Assembly: GCA_930367205.1 (NCBI GenBank)
Contig: OV884013.1
Location: 118,955,827 to 119,019,826 of the forward strand
Origin: Acanthosoma haemorrhoidale
Lineage: Eukaryota > Arthropoda > Insecta > Hemiptera > Acanthosomatidae
Direction: 5' to 3'
DNA length: 64,000 bases
Positions 44,141-56,667 of this stretch are shown one piece after another. Position 1 is the stretch's first letter, and each line of letters opens with the position of its first letter. The position numbers and the translations under genes were made by a program. Below the pieces are notes generated by a model. That model did not search any database. It was not told the origin of the DNA and worked only from the letters and a program-made list of their open reading frames with translations.

Positions 44141-46825
44141 GCCAATACGTCCCTTCTAGCCCTGCAGGGTACCCCCACTGACCAATACGTCCCTTCTAGC
44201 CCTGCAGGGTACCCCCACTGACCAATACGTCCCTTCTAGCCCTGCAGGGTACCCCCACTGACCAATACGTCCCTTCTAGCCCTGCAGGGTACCCCCACTG
44301 ACCAATACGTCCCTTCTAGCCCTGCAGGGTACCCCCACTGACCAATACGTCCCTTCTAGCCCTGCAGGGTACCCCCACTGACCAATACGTCCCTTCTAGC
44401 CCTGCAGGGTACCCCCACTGACCAATCCGTCCCTTCTAGCCCTGCAGGGTACCCCCACTGGCCAATACGTCCCTTCTAGCCCTGCAGGGTACCCCCACTG
44501 GCCAATACGTCCCTTCTAGCCCTGCAGGGTACCCCCACTGGCCAATACGTCCCTTCTAGCCCTGCAGGGTACCCCCACTGGCCAATACGTCCCTTCTAGC
44601 CCTGCAGGGTACCCCCACTGGCCAATACGTCCCTTCTAGCCCTGCAGGGTACCCCCACTGGCCAATACGTCCCTTCTAGCCCTGCAGGGTACCCCCACTG
44701 ACCAATACGTCCCTTCTAGCCCTGCAGGGTACCCCCACTGACCAATACGTCCCTTCTAGCCCTGCAGGGTACCCCCACTGACCAATACGTCCCTTCTAGC
44801 CCTGCAGGGTACCCCCACTGACCAATACGTCCCTTCTAGCCCTGCAGGGTACCCCCACTGACCAATACGTCCCTTCTAGCCCTGCAGGGTACCCCCACTG
44901 ACCAATACGTCCCTTCTAGCCCTGCAGGGTACCCCCACTGACCAATACGTCCCTTCTAGCCCTGCAGGGTACCCCCACTGACCAGTACGTCCCTTCTAGC
45001 CCTGCAGGGTACCCCCACTGACCAGTACGTCCCTTCTAGCCCTGCAGGGTACCCCCACTGACCAGTACGTCCCTTCTAGCCCTGCAGGGTACCCCCACTG
45101 ACCAGTACGTCCCTTCTAGCCCTGCAGGGTACCCCCACTGACCAGTACGTCCCTTCTAGCCCTGCAGGGTACCCCCACTGACCAGTACGTCCCTTCTAGC
45201 CCTGCAGGGTACCCCCACTGACCAGTACGTCCCTTCTAGCCCTGCAGGGTACCCCCACTGACCAGTACGTCCCTTCTAGCCCTGCAGGGTACCCCCACTG
45301 ACCAGTACGTCCCTTCTAGCCCTGCAGGGTACCCCCACTGACCAATACGTCCCTTCTAGCCCTGCAGGGTACCCCCACTGACCAATACGTCCCTTCTAGC
45401 CCTGCAGGGTACCCCCACTGACCAGTACGTCCCTTCTAGCCCTGCAGGGTACCCCCACTGACCAGTACGTCCCTTCTAGCCCTGCAGGGTACCCCCACTG
45501 ACCAGTACGTCCCTTCTAGCCCTGCAGGGTACCCCCACTGACCAATACGTCCCTTCTAGCCCTGCAGGGTACCCCCACTGACCAGTACGTCCCTTCTAGC
45601 CCTGCAGGGTACCCCCACTGACCAGTACGTCCCTTCTAGCCCTGCAGGGTACCCCCACTGACCAGTACGTCCCTTCTAGCCCTGCAGGGTACCCCCACTG
45701 ACCAGTACGTCCCTTCTAGCCCTGCAGGGTACCCCCACTGACCAGTACGTCCCTTCTAGCCCTGCAGGGTACCCCCACTGACCAGTACGTCCCTTCTAGC
45801 CCTGCAGGGTACCCCCACTGACCAGTACGTCCCTTCTAGCCCTGCAGGGTACCCCCACTGACCAGTACGTCCCTTCTAGCCCTGCAGGGTACCCCCACTG
45901 ACCAATACGTCCCTTCTAGCCCTGCAGGGTACCCCCACTGACCAATACGTCCCTTCTAGCCCTGCAGGGTACCCCCACTGACCAATACGTCCCTTCTAGC
46001 CCTGCAGGGTACCCCCACTGACCAATACGTCCCTTCTAGCCCTGCAGGGTACCCCCACTGACCAATACGTCCCTTCTAGCCCTGCAGGGTACCCCCACTG
46101 ACCAATACGTCCCTTCTAGCCCTGCAGGGTACCCCCACTGACCAGTACGTCCCTTCTAGCCCTGCAGGGTACCCCCACTGACCAATACGTCCCTTCTAGC
46201 CCTGCAGGGTACCCCCACTGACCAGTACGTCCCTTCTAGCCCTGCAGGGTACCACCACTGACCAATACGTCCCTTCTAGCCCTGCAGGGTACCCCCACTG
46301 ACCAGTACGTCCCTTCTAGCCCTGCAGGGTACCCCCACTGACCAATACGTCCCTTCTAGCCCTGCAGGGTACCCCCACTGACCAATACGTCCCTTCTAGC
46401 CCTGCAGGGTACCCCCACTGACCAATACGTCCCTTCTAGCCCTGCAGGGTACCCCCACTGACCAATACGTCCCTTCTAGCCCTGCAGGGTACCCCCACTG
46501 ACCAATACGTCCCTTCTAGCCCTGCAGGGTACCCCCACTGACCAATACGTCCCTTCTAGCCCTGCAGGGTACCCCCACTGACCAATACGTCCCTTCTAGC
46601 CCTGCAGGGTACCCCCACTGACCAATACGTCCCTTCTAGCCCTGCAGGGTACCCCCACTGACCAATACGTCCCTTCTAGCCCTGCAGGGTACCCCCACTG
46701 ACCAATACGTCCCTTCTAGCCCTGCAGGGTACCCCCACTGACCAATACGTCCCTTCTAGCCCTGCAGGGTACCCCCACTGACCAATACGTCCCTTCTAGC
46801 CCTGCAGGGTACCCCCCCCCCACTG
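44141..46825. repeat. 40-bp satellite array, 67 copies
   Basis: Every 40 bases the unit starts again: accaatacgt, cccttctagc, cctgcagggt, acccccactg. By register there are 67 units, the last with five extra C. GC is 60 percent, in AT-rich surroundings. Nearly all differences are at the unit start: gccaat (44461-44661 block), accagt (44981-45301 and other blocks) or accaat, plus single changes at 44427 and near 46253. Variants in blocks show amplification of several units at a time. Each unit holds two overlapping palindromes, ccctgcaggg and gggtaccc. There is no open frame function and no spacers. Confidence 0.97.
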
Positions 46826-47255
46826 ATCAAGATTTATCGAACGTAATTATTGAGAATAGATTGTTAATTTGAATTGAATTTTTTAACAATATCATTATTT
46901 TAGGCGAAAAACACAAATATTACAGCTTATATGTTTTTAAAACCAACTTTTTTTTTCACCCCCAAGTAAACAAAGAAACATTCCCTCATCTGCCTTTTTT
47001 AACTTGTCTGCACACAGAAAGCATTAGAAAGAAGGGTACGCTAACATATGGTAGCTACTGATAGATAACTTTATGGTGCACAAAATCTCGCTCTTTGTTC
47101 CAGAGAATATCGTAGTTTTCAGACGCTGTATACTATTAGTGAATTCAAAATTGTAACCAAAAAATAATTGTAAATTGATTAATATTATTATTTTTGATGG
47201 TTGAAGCACAAATGTAGGTCGTTTATATATTTTAAAAAATAATTAGGCTAATAAA
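46826..47255. other. No recognisable feature
   Basis: AT-rich. A 61-codon minus frame at 47024-47209 has no domain. Confidence 0.45.
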
Positions 47256-48101
47256 GGGTGTCCTAGAATTAACGCAAGATTTGATTTAAGGTTTTAGTAT
47301 TTTTGTTGTTATTTTTTTATTAAATTATAAAGTAAATAGGATAGAGTTATTTATGGAATAACACATCAGGCAAATGGCCTCCACGACTTTGCTGGCGCAT
47401 GCGCACTCTTTTGTCGAAATTTTCCATGACCATTTAGTATAAATGTGGTTGAATTTCTTTGATGCAGCGTTGAATTTCTTTGATGCAGCGTTCAATTTCC
47501 TCTTTTAATGCATGGGTGGATGTGGGCTTGTTGACATACACCTTTCACTTCAAACAACCCCATAAAAATAAATCTAAAGGTGTTAAATCACACGATCTAG
47601 GGGGCCAATTCTGATCACCGAAACGAGAGAGTACACGATCTGGAAATGTCTCATGCAGTATTTAAATTGTTTCACGGGCTCTATGGCATGTGGCAACATC
47701 TTGTTGAAACCACATATTAGCCACATCAATATCATCCAATTTCGGCACAAAGAACTGTGTTTACGACGTCGAATCGATGCTCCTGTATTTTCAATTTTTT
47801 ACATATAAAGGGCTTGTTTTTGGACGACCAGTGTGTTTAGTATCTCCTGATGACTGGATCAGTAGTCACCCTAAATTTTTCAATTAATGTCTTCACAGTT
47901 GATGAAGTCAAAACACGACGACCATATTTTGTATGAAATTTCCGAACTGCGGCCACCAAACTTTCTTTATTTTTGAGATAATGTTCAACAATGAAGACAC
48001 GATGTTCTATCGTGTAACGCTCCATTTTTACTAACCCTAAACTGTCTGCTGTCAAATTGTTTTTGTTGTTTGTCAAATCTTGCGTTAGTTCTGAGACACC
48101 C
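47256..48101 (-). mobile_element. Mariner-type element, copy 5, minus strand
   Basis: Ends at 47256 (GGGTGTCCTAGAATTAACGC) and 48101. The minus-strand start codon is near 48026: MERYTIEHRVFIVEHYLK, then VRKFHTKYG and LTSSTVKTLIEKF. After a frameshift and a deletion following a TGASIRRR-type block, it continues with VLCAEIG-frame sequence, WFQQDVAT-type residues and GGQN-type blocks to the C-terminus. A short internal duplication of caatttc-tttgatgcagcgtt lies near 47455-47495. Non-autonomous. Confidence 0.88.
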
Positions 48102-48176
48102 TTTGTATAAAACTCTAAAGGACATTTATGCTTAGAGGCGATAGACAGTTCAAGTTGAATGCGGGTGCACAGCTGA

Positions 48177-48446
48177 CATAAACGGAACAAGGTGATCCCT
48201 CCATCACATATAGAATACGGGAGCCTCAATGAGCGGAGATCCAACGACGAGGGTCAATTAAATGAAAGGGGTCAGACGCAAAGGAATCAAGAGCTATATC
48301 CCTTAAAGGGAGAGGAACCCTTAGGGATTATCCGCAGTGCCCTACCTGGCATTGTCCGGGGATTTGCAGGGGTAATGAAGGCATTCGAGGATCAAAGGGA
48401 GTTTGCTCAGCTGGAGCCGGTTATTAACTCATACTACCCAAAATAA
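48177..48446 (+). other. Open frame of 89 codons, unrecognised
   Basis: Open from the codon after a TGA at 48174 to TAA at 48444; the only near start is GTG at 48192. The translation has a polar first half (NERRSNDEGQLNERGQTQ) and a second half with ALPGIVRGFAGVMKAFEDQ and EPVINSYYPK. Its amino-acid composition looks protein-like and it has no repeat partner in the window. It could be a terminal exon or an old integrated sequence. I do not recognise it. Confidence 0.25.
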
Positions 48447-49164
48447 CCACTTCCTTTTATTTATTTGTTATAAACTGTTTTGAGGGTTTCACTGATTTTT
48501 TTTTCTATTTTCAAAATCCTTACGATTCTAAATAATTATCAACCAAACAAAAAATTACTGGCAAGATTAGTATACTCAAATCTAAATATCACAGGGGCTC
48601 TCGGCTGACCTGGCATGATTTTTCCAAAAGTCTCTTTGGACAACCTCTCGTATTCATATTGAGAAGGTTAAATCGAGGCAAGGGAATTCATTCAGAGCTC
48701 ACGATTCGAATTTTTACTTAGGTAACCTATACCTTAAGTAGTTATCTAGAATAATGGGGCCAACATAACAATAAATATTTTTCGTTCGCCAGGAGTCTAC
48801 CTGTCTATTCTGGTCTGTGTAAGTCATCTGTTGCTTGAGCTGGAGACATGAAGCTTTACATACCCGTTGGGCATAGGTAAGACATGAATGTAAAACCATT
48901 AGTAATCTTAGCTAAACATGTTTAATTTCATAAAATAGAGTTTAAATCTGCCAGCGGTTTGAATATTCGAGATGAGATCCAAGGCATGGCGATCCTAATC
49001 ATAACACGGTTTTCCGGTCCGCTGACAGGAGGTTCTCACAAGACGCAGGTGCAAGCGGACCCCTCGGCTGTTTCAACGACGCAACGTGGCTCCCAAGGGT
49101 TCCGGTGGCCAAACAAGTCCAGGAGTGGACATGTGATCTTGCTTTTGGCTAATAGGCTGGCAGA
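48447..49164. other. No recognisable feature
   Basis: Two short frames without domains (48714-48899 minus, 48959-49174 plus). Confidence 0.45.
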
Positions 49165-49660
49165 AGCTAAATAGCTGGCAGGAGCTAAATAGCTGGCAGG
49201 AGCTAAATAGCTGGCAGGAGCTAAATAGCTGGCAGGAGCTAAATAGCTGGCAGGAGCTAAATAGCTGGCAGGAGCTAAATAGCTGGAAGGAGCTAAATAG
49301 CTGGCAGGAGCTAAATAGCTGGAAGGAGCTAAATAGCTGGTAGGAGCTAAATAGCTGGCAGGAGCTAAATAGCTGGTAGCAGCTAAATAGCTGGCAGGAG
49401 CTAAATAGCTGGCAGGAGCTAAATAGCTGGCAGGAGCTAAATAGCTGGTAGGAGCTAAATAGCTGGCAGGAGCTAAATAGCTGGCAGGAGCTAAATAGCT
49501 GGCAGGAGCTAAATAGCTGGTAGGAGCTAAATAGCTGGCAGGAGCTAAATAGCTGGCAGGAGCTAAATAGCTGGCAGGAGCTAAATAGCTGGCAGGAGCT
49601 AAATAGCTGGCAGGAGCTAAATAGCTGGCAGGAGCTAAATAGCTGGTAGGAGCTAAATAG
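49165..49660. repeat. 18-bp minisatellite, about 27 copies
   Basis: Unit agctaaatagctggcagg. Variation is almost only at one site (ggcagg, ggtagg or ggaagg). AGCTA and TAGCT within each unit can pair around AA. Partial copies precede it from 49150. Confidence 0.95.
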
Positions 49661-50179
49661 AAGGCTCCTGTATCAATGTTGAACGGTTATTTCATTTTAT
49701 GATCATAGAAAAGTTATAATAACATGTTAGTGGGATTGTAAGCGAGGTATATTAAAGGCATAACCAGGATTCAGGCCGGAAACTCAACGAAGGAAAAAGA
49801 TTTGTATGGACAGCATAAAGGAAACATCAAACGAACCGGCTACTCAAGGAACTGCCAATAAACAATGACTAAAGTACCGAATAAAACAGTAAACGGAAAT
49901 TCTATACATATAGTAAAAATATAAACTGATCAGTATCATTTCAATTCTCAATCAATTCCTTCACAATTCAATTGGCAGTAGAGATGAAGGCTAAAGAGCT
50001 CATATTAATTCAGTTGTATAACATTGTTACACAGCCTCCATCTTTGTTGCTGATTAATATTTAATTAATTAATATATGTATATGTAAATTAAATTCTATT
50101 AAAATTATAATTACATAAATTCATTAAAACTGTCAGCAACGTAGTATTCGCAACATTAACTCAACCAGTACTTAAGCCA
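49661..50179. other. No recognisable feature
   Basis: AT-rich. Confidence 0.45.
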
Positions 50180-50765
50180 ATCTGGACATACGGAATAGAG
50201 CTATGGGGGACAGCAAAAACGTCGAAAATAAAGCGTATCCAATCCTTTCAATCAAAAGTCCTGAGAACATTAGTAAATGCCCCTTATTACTTCAGCAACA
50301 AAACCCTTCATAAAGATCTTAATATACCCTACATTCTTGAACTCATCCCTTCCAAGTTTATGAAAATCCACAGTAGCCTTTCCAACCACCCTAATCCCTT
50401 AGCACAGTCATTGCACTCCACCACTCATCCCTATAATCCTCCTCGGAGACTGAAACAGCAGTGGCCTCCAATCATGTCCTGAGCGTCTGTGGCTCACGCG
50501 CTCTTGGTCAACATCCACTTGCTCGTATCCGGTGACGCGGCTGACGGAGGAGAGTGGGGGACTTCCCAAGACTCCGCTTCCTCTTTCGTATGCCAGGGAA
50601 GTGACAAACATGTGGATTTGGGATGCCTCCGGGGTGTCTGTAAATATTGTATGAATGAGCGAGTGAATGATGAATTGTAAATATGGTGTGAATGAGAGCA
50701 TTTATTTTAATTACTTATTGCCTAATAAGGCAGATTGTAATTTTAGCACAATAAATAAAAAAAAA
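50180..50765 (+). mobile_element. Jockey-type LINE 3' end (best-preserved)
   Basis: One unbroken frame covers the RT C-terminal tail: WTYGIELWGTAKTSKIKRIQ, LVNAPYYFSNKTLHKDLNI, then LELIPSK and PPRRLKQQWP. The 3' UTR follows and ends ttttagcacaataaat plus an A-run. In Jockey elements this block lies after the RT domain and marks the ORF2 end. 5'-truncated at ~50180, so not functional, but it is a good reference for the other copies. Confidence 0.85.
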
Positions 50766-51499
50766 AATCAACCAGTAACTTTTTCATATTTTGTATGGTA
50801 ATTAAATTTTAGTAACTACTGTGTAATAAAAACGTAATAGCCTCAATACAATCGAGAAAGAAATCACATCTATGATTGCGATACCGTGATTAATCTGCAA
50901 TATATGTTGTACAAAAAAAACCAAAAAAACTTTTGGCAGATTTAATAAACATATATAACAATTGTGGTTGTGGTAGTGGTAGAAAACGAGCGGTTTACTT
51001 CAACAGTATATTTGTGTTTTATTAATTGTTCAACAATCAAATACACAGATTAATAAATCAAAGGAAGAAATGTCTACAGACTGGACTTAATGAAAAATAA
51101 CACCTTATTTGAGGAGTGACATCCTAGAGTAAGGAATCTACTATTAATATTGTTGAATTATTTACGCTCTTAGATTCTATCTCTGAATAATTCATGTGAG
51201 CCCTTACATGTGAGTTTTGAGTTACTATGTCCTCAGATGTCTAATGGGACTTTGATAGTTGGAAGGTGCTCAATTCGTATTGTGCCCTAAGTAGGGCAGT
51301 GAAAATAGAGAAGGATGTTACATAAATGTGCTTCAGCAAGTTCATGTTGCACAGGCTACAAAGAACTTAGAAATCAATACCACGAGGCGGTTACTTGCAA
51401 GCTTGGCAACTATTTAATAATGTATCCTATTATACATACATCTTTTATAATGATACAGCTATCAATTTATTTAGTGGAATACTTGTATTTATTTTTAAT
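50766..51499. other. No recognisable feature
   Basis: AT-rich DNA between two LINE fragments. Confidence 0.45.
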
Positions 51500-52735
51500 T
51501 TTTTTAGTACTATCCAAGACTCCGCTTCCTCTTTCGTAGGCGAGGAAGATCATCACACACTCATACGACGCCTGAACGAGCACGAATTTCCTGCGCAACG
51601 ACAGATCATAATGGCTTCCTATCTCGCAGGCAGAACCTTTTCTGTGCGAATAGGAGCCATATCGACCAAAACAAGAGATTTCATCGTCAGAGTTCCCCAA
51701 GGGTCGGTGCTGGGACCTCTACTCTTCAACATATACACCGCGCACATAGTATGAGCATCATACTCCAACTGTGAGGTAGCGGCATATGCGGACGATATAG
51801 GGGTCTACAGCACCAGCCTCAACCAAGCGAAAGCTCTAAAGCCTGCAGAGGGCTCCAGTCAGGTAATAGGCTACGAGCTGTCCACATTGAGGTAAACCCA
51901 GCCAAGACGCAAGGGATCGTTTTCTCGTTCCAGCATGGGAAAAGAAAGCTTCCACCCAGCTTCAACATAGACGGGACTGATTGCAAACTTGCCAACAGCA
52001 TCTGCTACCTGGGCATCAACCTAGGCAGACACATGAGGTTCGGCACACACGTGCAGAAGAAGCTGAAAAGAGTACGTAGGACTTACTACTCTCCCCAGCA
52101 TCTCATCACAAGCCCGGCTATACCCCTTCGGCTGAAACTGCTCATATATAAGAGCGTCTTGAGGCCAGCTCTACTGTTTGGGACGCCGCTTTTCCGTTTT
52201 CTCCACACCAGCACAATAACTCGACTTCAGAGCTTCCAGAACAACATCCTGCACACGGCACTATGGCATACCCCTTTTCGTGACATGAAGGCTCCCGAAA
52301 ATTTCGAGGTCCCCACCACCACCGAAGCCATCAGAAGAAAACACATCAAATTCTTCAACTCGACGAAACGTTGCCAAAACCCCCTATTCCAAGACCTGAC
52401 CACCACTACCGGCAAGATGGCAAATCTCTAGATCTGGGAAAGCAGACCAAATGGTGAACATTACGGCCCTTGGCCAACCAACAAGCCTCTGACGGGCACC
52501 CATCACTGCTATCGAACTGACTGAGCTTGCACTACATGCCTAGAGAGACTCTAGGCTCAGCCTTCAGTGGACTCTCACCACTGCACCGCAAAATTTCCAC
52601 CTCTACCGAGGCTTCCCACATTCCTTAATTCCCTCACTTCACCTTCAAACAGGTACTCCTAGTAAAAGGATCCGCTCACCTCAATTAATTCCTTTATTTT
52701 TCCCTTATCCATAATCTTAAAAATTTGAGAGCTAA
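51500..52735 (+). mobile_element. Jockey-type LINE, second subfamily, 5'-truncated
   Basis: A short block of first-subfamily 3' UTR (caagactccgcttcctcttt) at 51508-51535 is fused to RT coding sequence that runs to ~52431, followed by a 300-base 3' UTR ending gagctaaggaaaaaaaaa. The same 3' end occurs inverted at 57060-57130. Confidence 0.85.
51540..52431 (+). pseudogene. LINE reverse transcriptase pseudogene
   Basis: Contains the RT fingers/palm sequence NEHEFPAQRQIIMASYLAGR, VPQGSVLGPLLFNIY, and the catalytic AAYADDIGVYSTS (YADD at 51785-51796). Then come HIEVNPAKTQGIVFSF, CYLGINLGRHMRFG and the thumb/C-terminal section LLIYKSVLRPALLFGTPLF. A stop at 51755 and a frame change near 51840 break the ORF; the last 133 codons (52033-52431) are intact. 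It would copy element RNA at the target site. Confidence 0.88.
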
Positions 52736-53639
52736 GGAAAAAAAAATTTATTTTACTTTGCTTCATTGACTAAATATTTTTTTTGTTTGGTATAATTGAA
52801 TTTATATATTCTAAGATAGTGTTGCGTAGACACGATTGCGTAGACACGATAAAGAAATTCAACTCTCTCCCCCTCCAAAGACAGACCCCTATTTTCTAGA
52901 GTTCGACGCGTACCTGATGAAATGATTATAGTAAAGTTTCGACAATCGGTCCAGCAGCTGTCCTATGTAAGGAGTCATAAGTAAATACAGTTTTATTTGG
53001 TCGGCCTACACGATCTTATTAGGATTTATTATGTCTATCATTAAATTATAATATGTAATTATATTCATATATATGTATATATGTTCTTGTATTTTTTCTC
53101 CTATTTTTTTTTTTTATGGCTCCGTTCAGATGTAAAGATAGTAGAACAGAAAATTTGATTTATTAATTTTTTTTTTTTTTATGCTGCAATTCATTTTCAA
53201 AACCATAACTCAGCTCTAGCTAGACCTAGTCATTAGGCTACTGAGAAAGCCAGCGACTATAAAGAAAGACTAAACGCAAATCTGACAATTTTATTTTATA
53301 ATTATTTAGGAAAACGTTAATTGGAGCGGAAACTGCTGATAAGAGAACGCGTGAGAGATGAGTGGTGGTTCGTGAAGCGGGAGTTCAAGACTTAGTTCGG
53401 AGGTAAAACTTTATCCGCCCACAACTTTGTGGGGATTATATGTTGGAACGTGAGATGTTGGACTCAGGAGGGGGGGGGTTATAAATTCTGAGGGGACTTT
53501 TCGACTTATGCAACAGGACTAGAAGGACTAGAAGGAAAAACTCATTATTCAACTTTGTAGCTACACTTTTTTTTTGGTCGGTCTACAAGACGTTATTAGG
53601 ATTACTTATGTTTATCGCGTACCATTAAATCATAATAAA
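52736..53639. other. No recognisable feature
   Basis: AT-rich, with a G-run near 53471. No gene seen. Confidence 0.45.
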
Positions 53640-54508
53640 GGGTGTCCCCGAATTAACGCAAGATTTGAATTTGCCACAATTTGTGCAGTAAAGTGCTGGC
53701 AACACAAAAAAAAACAAAAAACAATTTGACAGCTGACAGTTTAGAGTTAGTAAAAATGGAGCGTTACACGATAGAACAACCTGTCTTTATTGTTAAACAT
53801 TTCGTACAAAATATGGTCGGAATAGTGTTTTGACCGCATCAACTGCGAAGAGATTAATTGAAAAACTTAGGGAGAATGGATCAGTTGGAGACACTAAACA
53901 CACTGGTCGTCCAAAAACAAGCCGTTCAAATGCCAATATCCAAGCAGTGCGTGAGAGTGTAAAATGAGGCTGATCAAACAGTGACTGTTACTGGTGCTCG
54001 ATATCGCGACATGATAACACAGTTCTTTGTGCCGAAATTGGATGATATTGATGTGGCCAATATGTGGTTTCAACAAGATGGTGCCACATGCCATACAGTC
54101 CATGAAACAATTCAAATACTGCAAGAAACATTCACGACATTCCAGGTCGTGTACTCTCTCGTTTCGGTGACCAGAATTGGCCCCCTAGATCGTGTGATTT
54201 AACACCTTTAGATTTATTTTTATTGGGTTATTTAAAATCAAACGTGTATGCCAACAAGCCCACATCCACCCGTGTATTAAAAGAGGAAATTCAACGCTGC
54301 ATCAACGAAATTCAACCACATTTATGATAAATGGTCATGGAAAATTTCGACAAAAGAGTGCGTATGTGCCAGCAAAGTCGTGGAGGCCATTTTCCCGATG
54401 TGTTATTCCATAAATAACCCTATCCTACTTACTTTATGATTTAATAAAAAAATATTAAAAACTGTATTTTCTTTTTAAATCAAATCTTGTGTTAATTCTG
54501 GAACACCC
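53640..54508 (+). mobile_element. Mariner-type element, copy 6
   Basis: Both terminal repeats are present (53640 and 54508), with TAAA before and TTTA after. The transposase start MERYTIEQPVFIVKH is followed by a ~90-base loss before FVQNMVG, the KRLIEKL and GDTKHTGRPKTSRSN blocks, and an internal deletion joining AVRESV to ADQTVTVTGARYRDMI. Then come WFQQDGATCHTVHETI and the C-terminus ending DVLFHK. It shares its internal-deletion junction with copy 1. Confidence 0.9.
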
Positions 54509-55285
54509 TTTATATATTTGTATATTACACATGATTCATATATGTTACTAACGGGCCCATCCACTCCTATCCATCACTAACTGAATAGTGTGGGATTTAT
54601 CGGTTCGTCTATTAGTGGTGCATCTTATAATAACTGTGTATGCTTCACTCTTTATTATTTTAAAGATATATTTTACTTTACATACTAGAGAAATTGAGCC
54701 CATGATCGATCCTACAAACATTCGATCAACCGAATACATTTCCATTGATGTTTACTGCATATTACATGATTATGTTACAATAGTAGACTAGGTATTTAAC
54801 ATTTCTCTAATAGATCACCTGACGTAATAAAAATAATAGCGAAAATAGAAAATAAAAGGGAAAAATAATACGGTTTCTAGAAAACTCATGGGGCATTAAA
54901 ATATTTTTGACTTTAAAATAACTCATTAAATCTTTTTTTTTTTTCAAAAAGTCATATCAAGGTTAACATTTGCTAATCTTAAATTCAATTACGTACACAA
55001 ACTGTCATTGCGTTTCAATAACTATTATTTTCTAATAAAGACCAAAAATGAGATTCTTGGTATTTTAAGCCACTACAGGAAAAAAAAAAAAAATTAGTCC
55101 GAAGGCGGCAGCCGAACCAAAATTTGCTAGGTGGAAAGTAAAGGGAAGTTCTTTGGTTTAAAGAGGAGTCTCCTATCTGGTTGCTCTTCAGATGTCAATG
55201 ATGACGAATTACTGAATATGAGATATGTAGGTACAGCTGAGTGTTTTAAATGATGAGTTATAGTTATATTGATAGAAGAAGATTC
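54509..55285. other. No recognisable feature
   Basis: AT-rich, with a poly-A run at 55080. No gene seen. Confidence 0.45.
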
Positions 55286-55695
55286 TAACCTATCCAACCA
55301 CCCTAATTCCCTAGCAGTCATTGCACTGCACCACTCATCCCTATAATCCTCCTCAAAGTAAAAATGCTCAGAAACGGCAGTGGCCTCGTGACCTGCTATA
55401 AATGCGTGACTGTGGGAGTGCGTGACAATGGCCAGCTTCTCAAATCATGTCCTGAGCGTCTGTGGCTCTCACGCTCTTGGCCAGCTTCCACAGGCTCTTA
55501 TCCTGTGACACAGCTGCCGGAGGAGCGTTCGGGACTCGACTCCGCTTCCTCTTTCGCATGCGAGGGAGGTGACAACCATGTGGATTTGGGAGGTCTCTGG
55601 GCTCTTTGTAAATATTGTATGAATGAGAACATTTATCACAATTACTTATTTCCCAATAAGACATATTGTAATTTTAGCACAATAAAGAATTTTCA
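55286..55695 (+). mobile_element. Jockey-type LINE 3' end
   Basis: Begins at LSNHPN-type coding (cctatccaaccaccctaat) with a small insertion near 55355, then the 3' UTR with tcgcatgcgagggaggtgac, ending ttttagcacaataaag. Severely 5'-truncated. Confidence 0.8.
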
Positions 55696-56667
55696 ATATT
55701 TCAGAAGAATATTCTGCTCTTAAAAGAAAAATTATATAAATATTGTTTGCTCTAACTATATTTGTTTATTACTTCCTGTTAAATAATTATTAATTACACA
55801 TCTATTATAATTTCGAAGATTTTTGCAATATCACAGTACAATATCAAGGTATTTGTATATTAAGATTAAGTTTTATTTTCAAAATGTGTTCAAATGTTAC
55901 CTTAAGTAAATTAAATTTTAATAAAAACTGATGGCTCAAATGCGAGAACTAATGAACGCGCAGAGAGACAATTTATCTCCGCGGTGATACTAATGGAGCC
56001 TTAGTCACTAATGCCTTAGAGGTATGAAAGGACAGGAGGGAGTCTCAAATCCTTTCCAGGATGGCATCAAACCATGTTTGAATTAGCGACACCGTCGCCC
56101 ATTGTTGGCACCTAATACAGAATGGTAAACTTTGCCTCGCTAATTTCTGGAGCCTGGCTGGACAATATTTGCCCAGGATATGAACACTGGAGCCTCCACA
56201 GGAAATAATACCTGCGGCTACACCGGCCAGGGTATTAGGGATGGTAGCCCACTTCCATCACAGCGTCAACCCTTTCCTTGTCTGCTGGCGTATTTACATG
56301 GAAAATTCCACTGTTAGGCTATTTTATCTACTAAAGTTTGCTCACAATTTAATAATCAAACGAAAAAAGGGAAGAGTTTAGACATTTCTACACAGATTTT
56401 ATAAACTTGTAAGTAATAAAGGGTTCGTGTACACATGTGATTAATACAAAGAGCCAACAGTAAAAGGTTGGGAAACAAACCATTGCAAGCAGAGGAGGAA
56501 AATAGAAAGAAAATTTTTACAAGGGGGGAAAGAGTGAGAAAAGTTGGAACGAACAAAAATATAAAATGAAATAGAAATAAAAACAATCATGGCGAATTGT
56601 GAACTTTAAGTTGGAGCTAGAAAATAGCCTGGTAAAGCCTGCATTTACAACTACAAGATCTTTAGTA
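55696..56667. other. No recognisable feature
   Basis: 55980-56290 is less AT-rich and has no repeat partner. No gene recognised. Confidence 0.45.

Noticed and set aside
44141..46825. CRISPR array
   Set aside because: The 40-bp units are contiguous with no unique spacers, the DNA is eukaryotic, and no cas genes are present. It is a satellite.
48714..48899. Possible further exon of the Munc13-family gene (minus)
   Set aside because: Splice-like AG and GT dinucleotides occur, but the translation shows no similarity to the family.
49165..49660. Coding repeat protein
   Set aside because: The 18-bp unit contains taaatag, with stops in some frames, and the open frame entering from 48959 stops at the array start.
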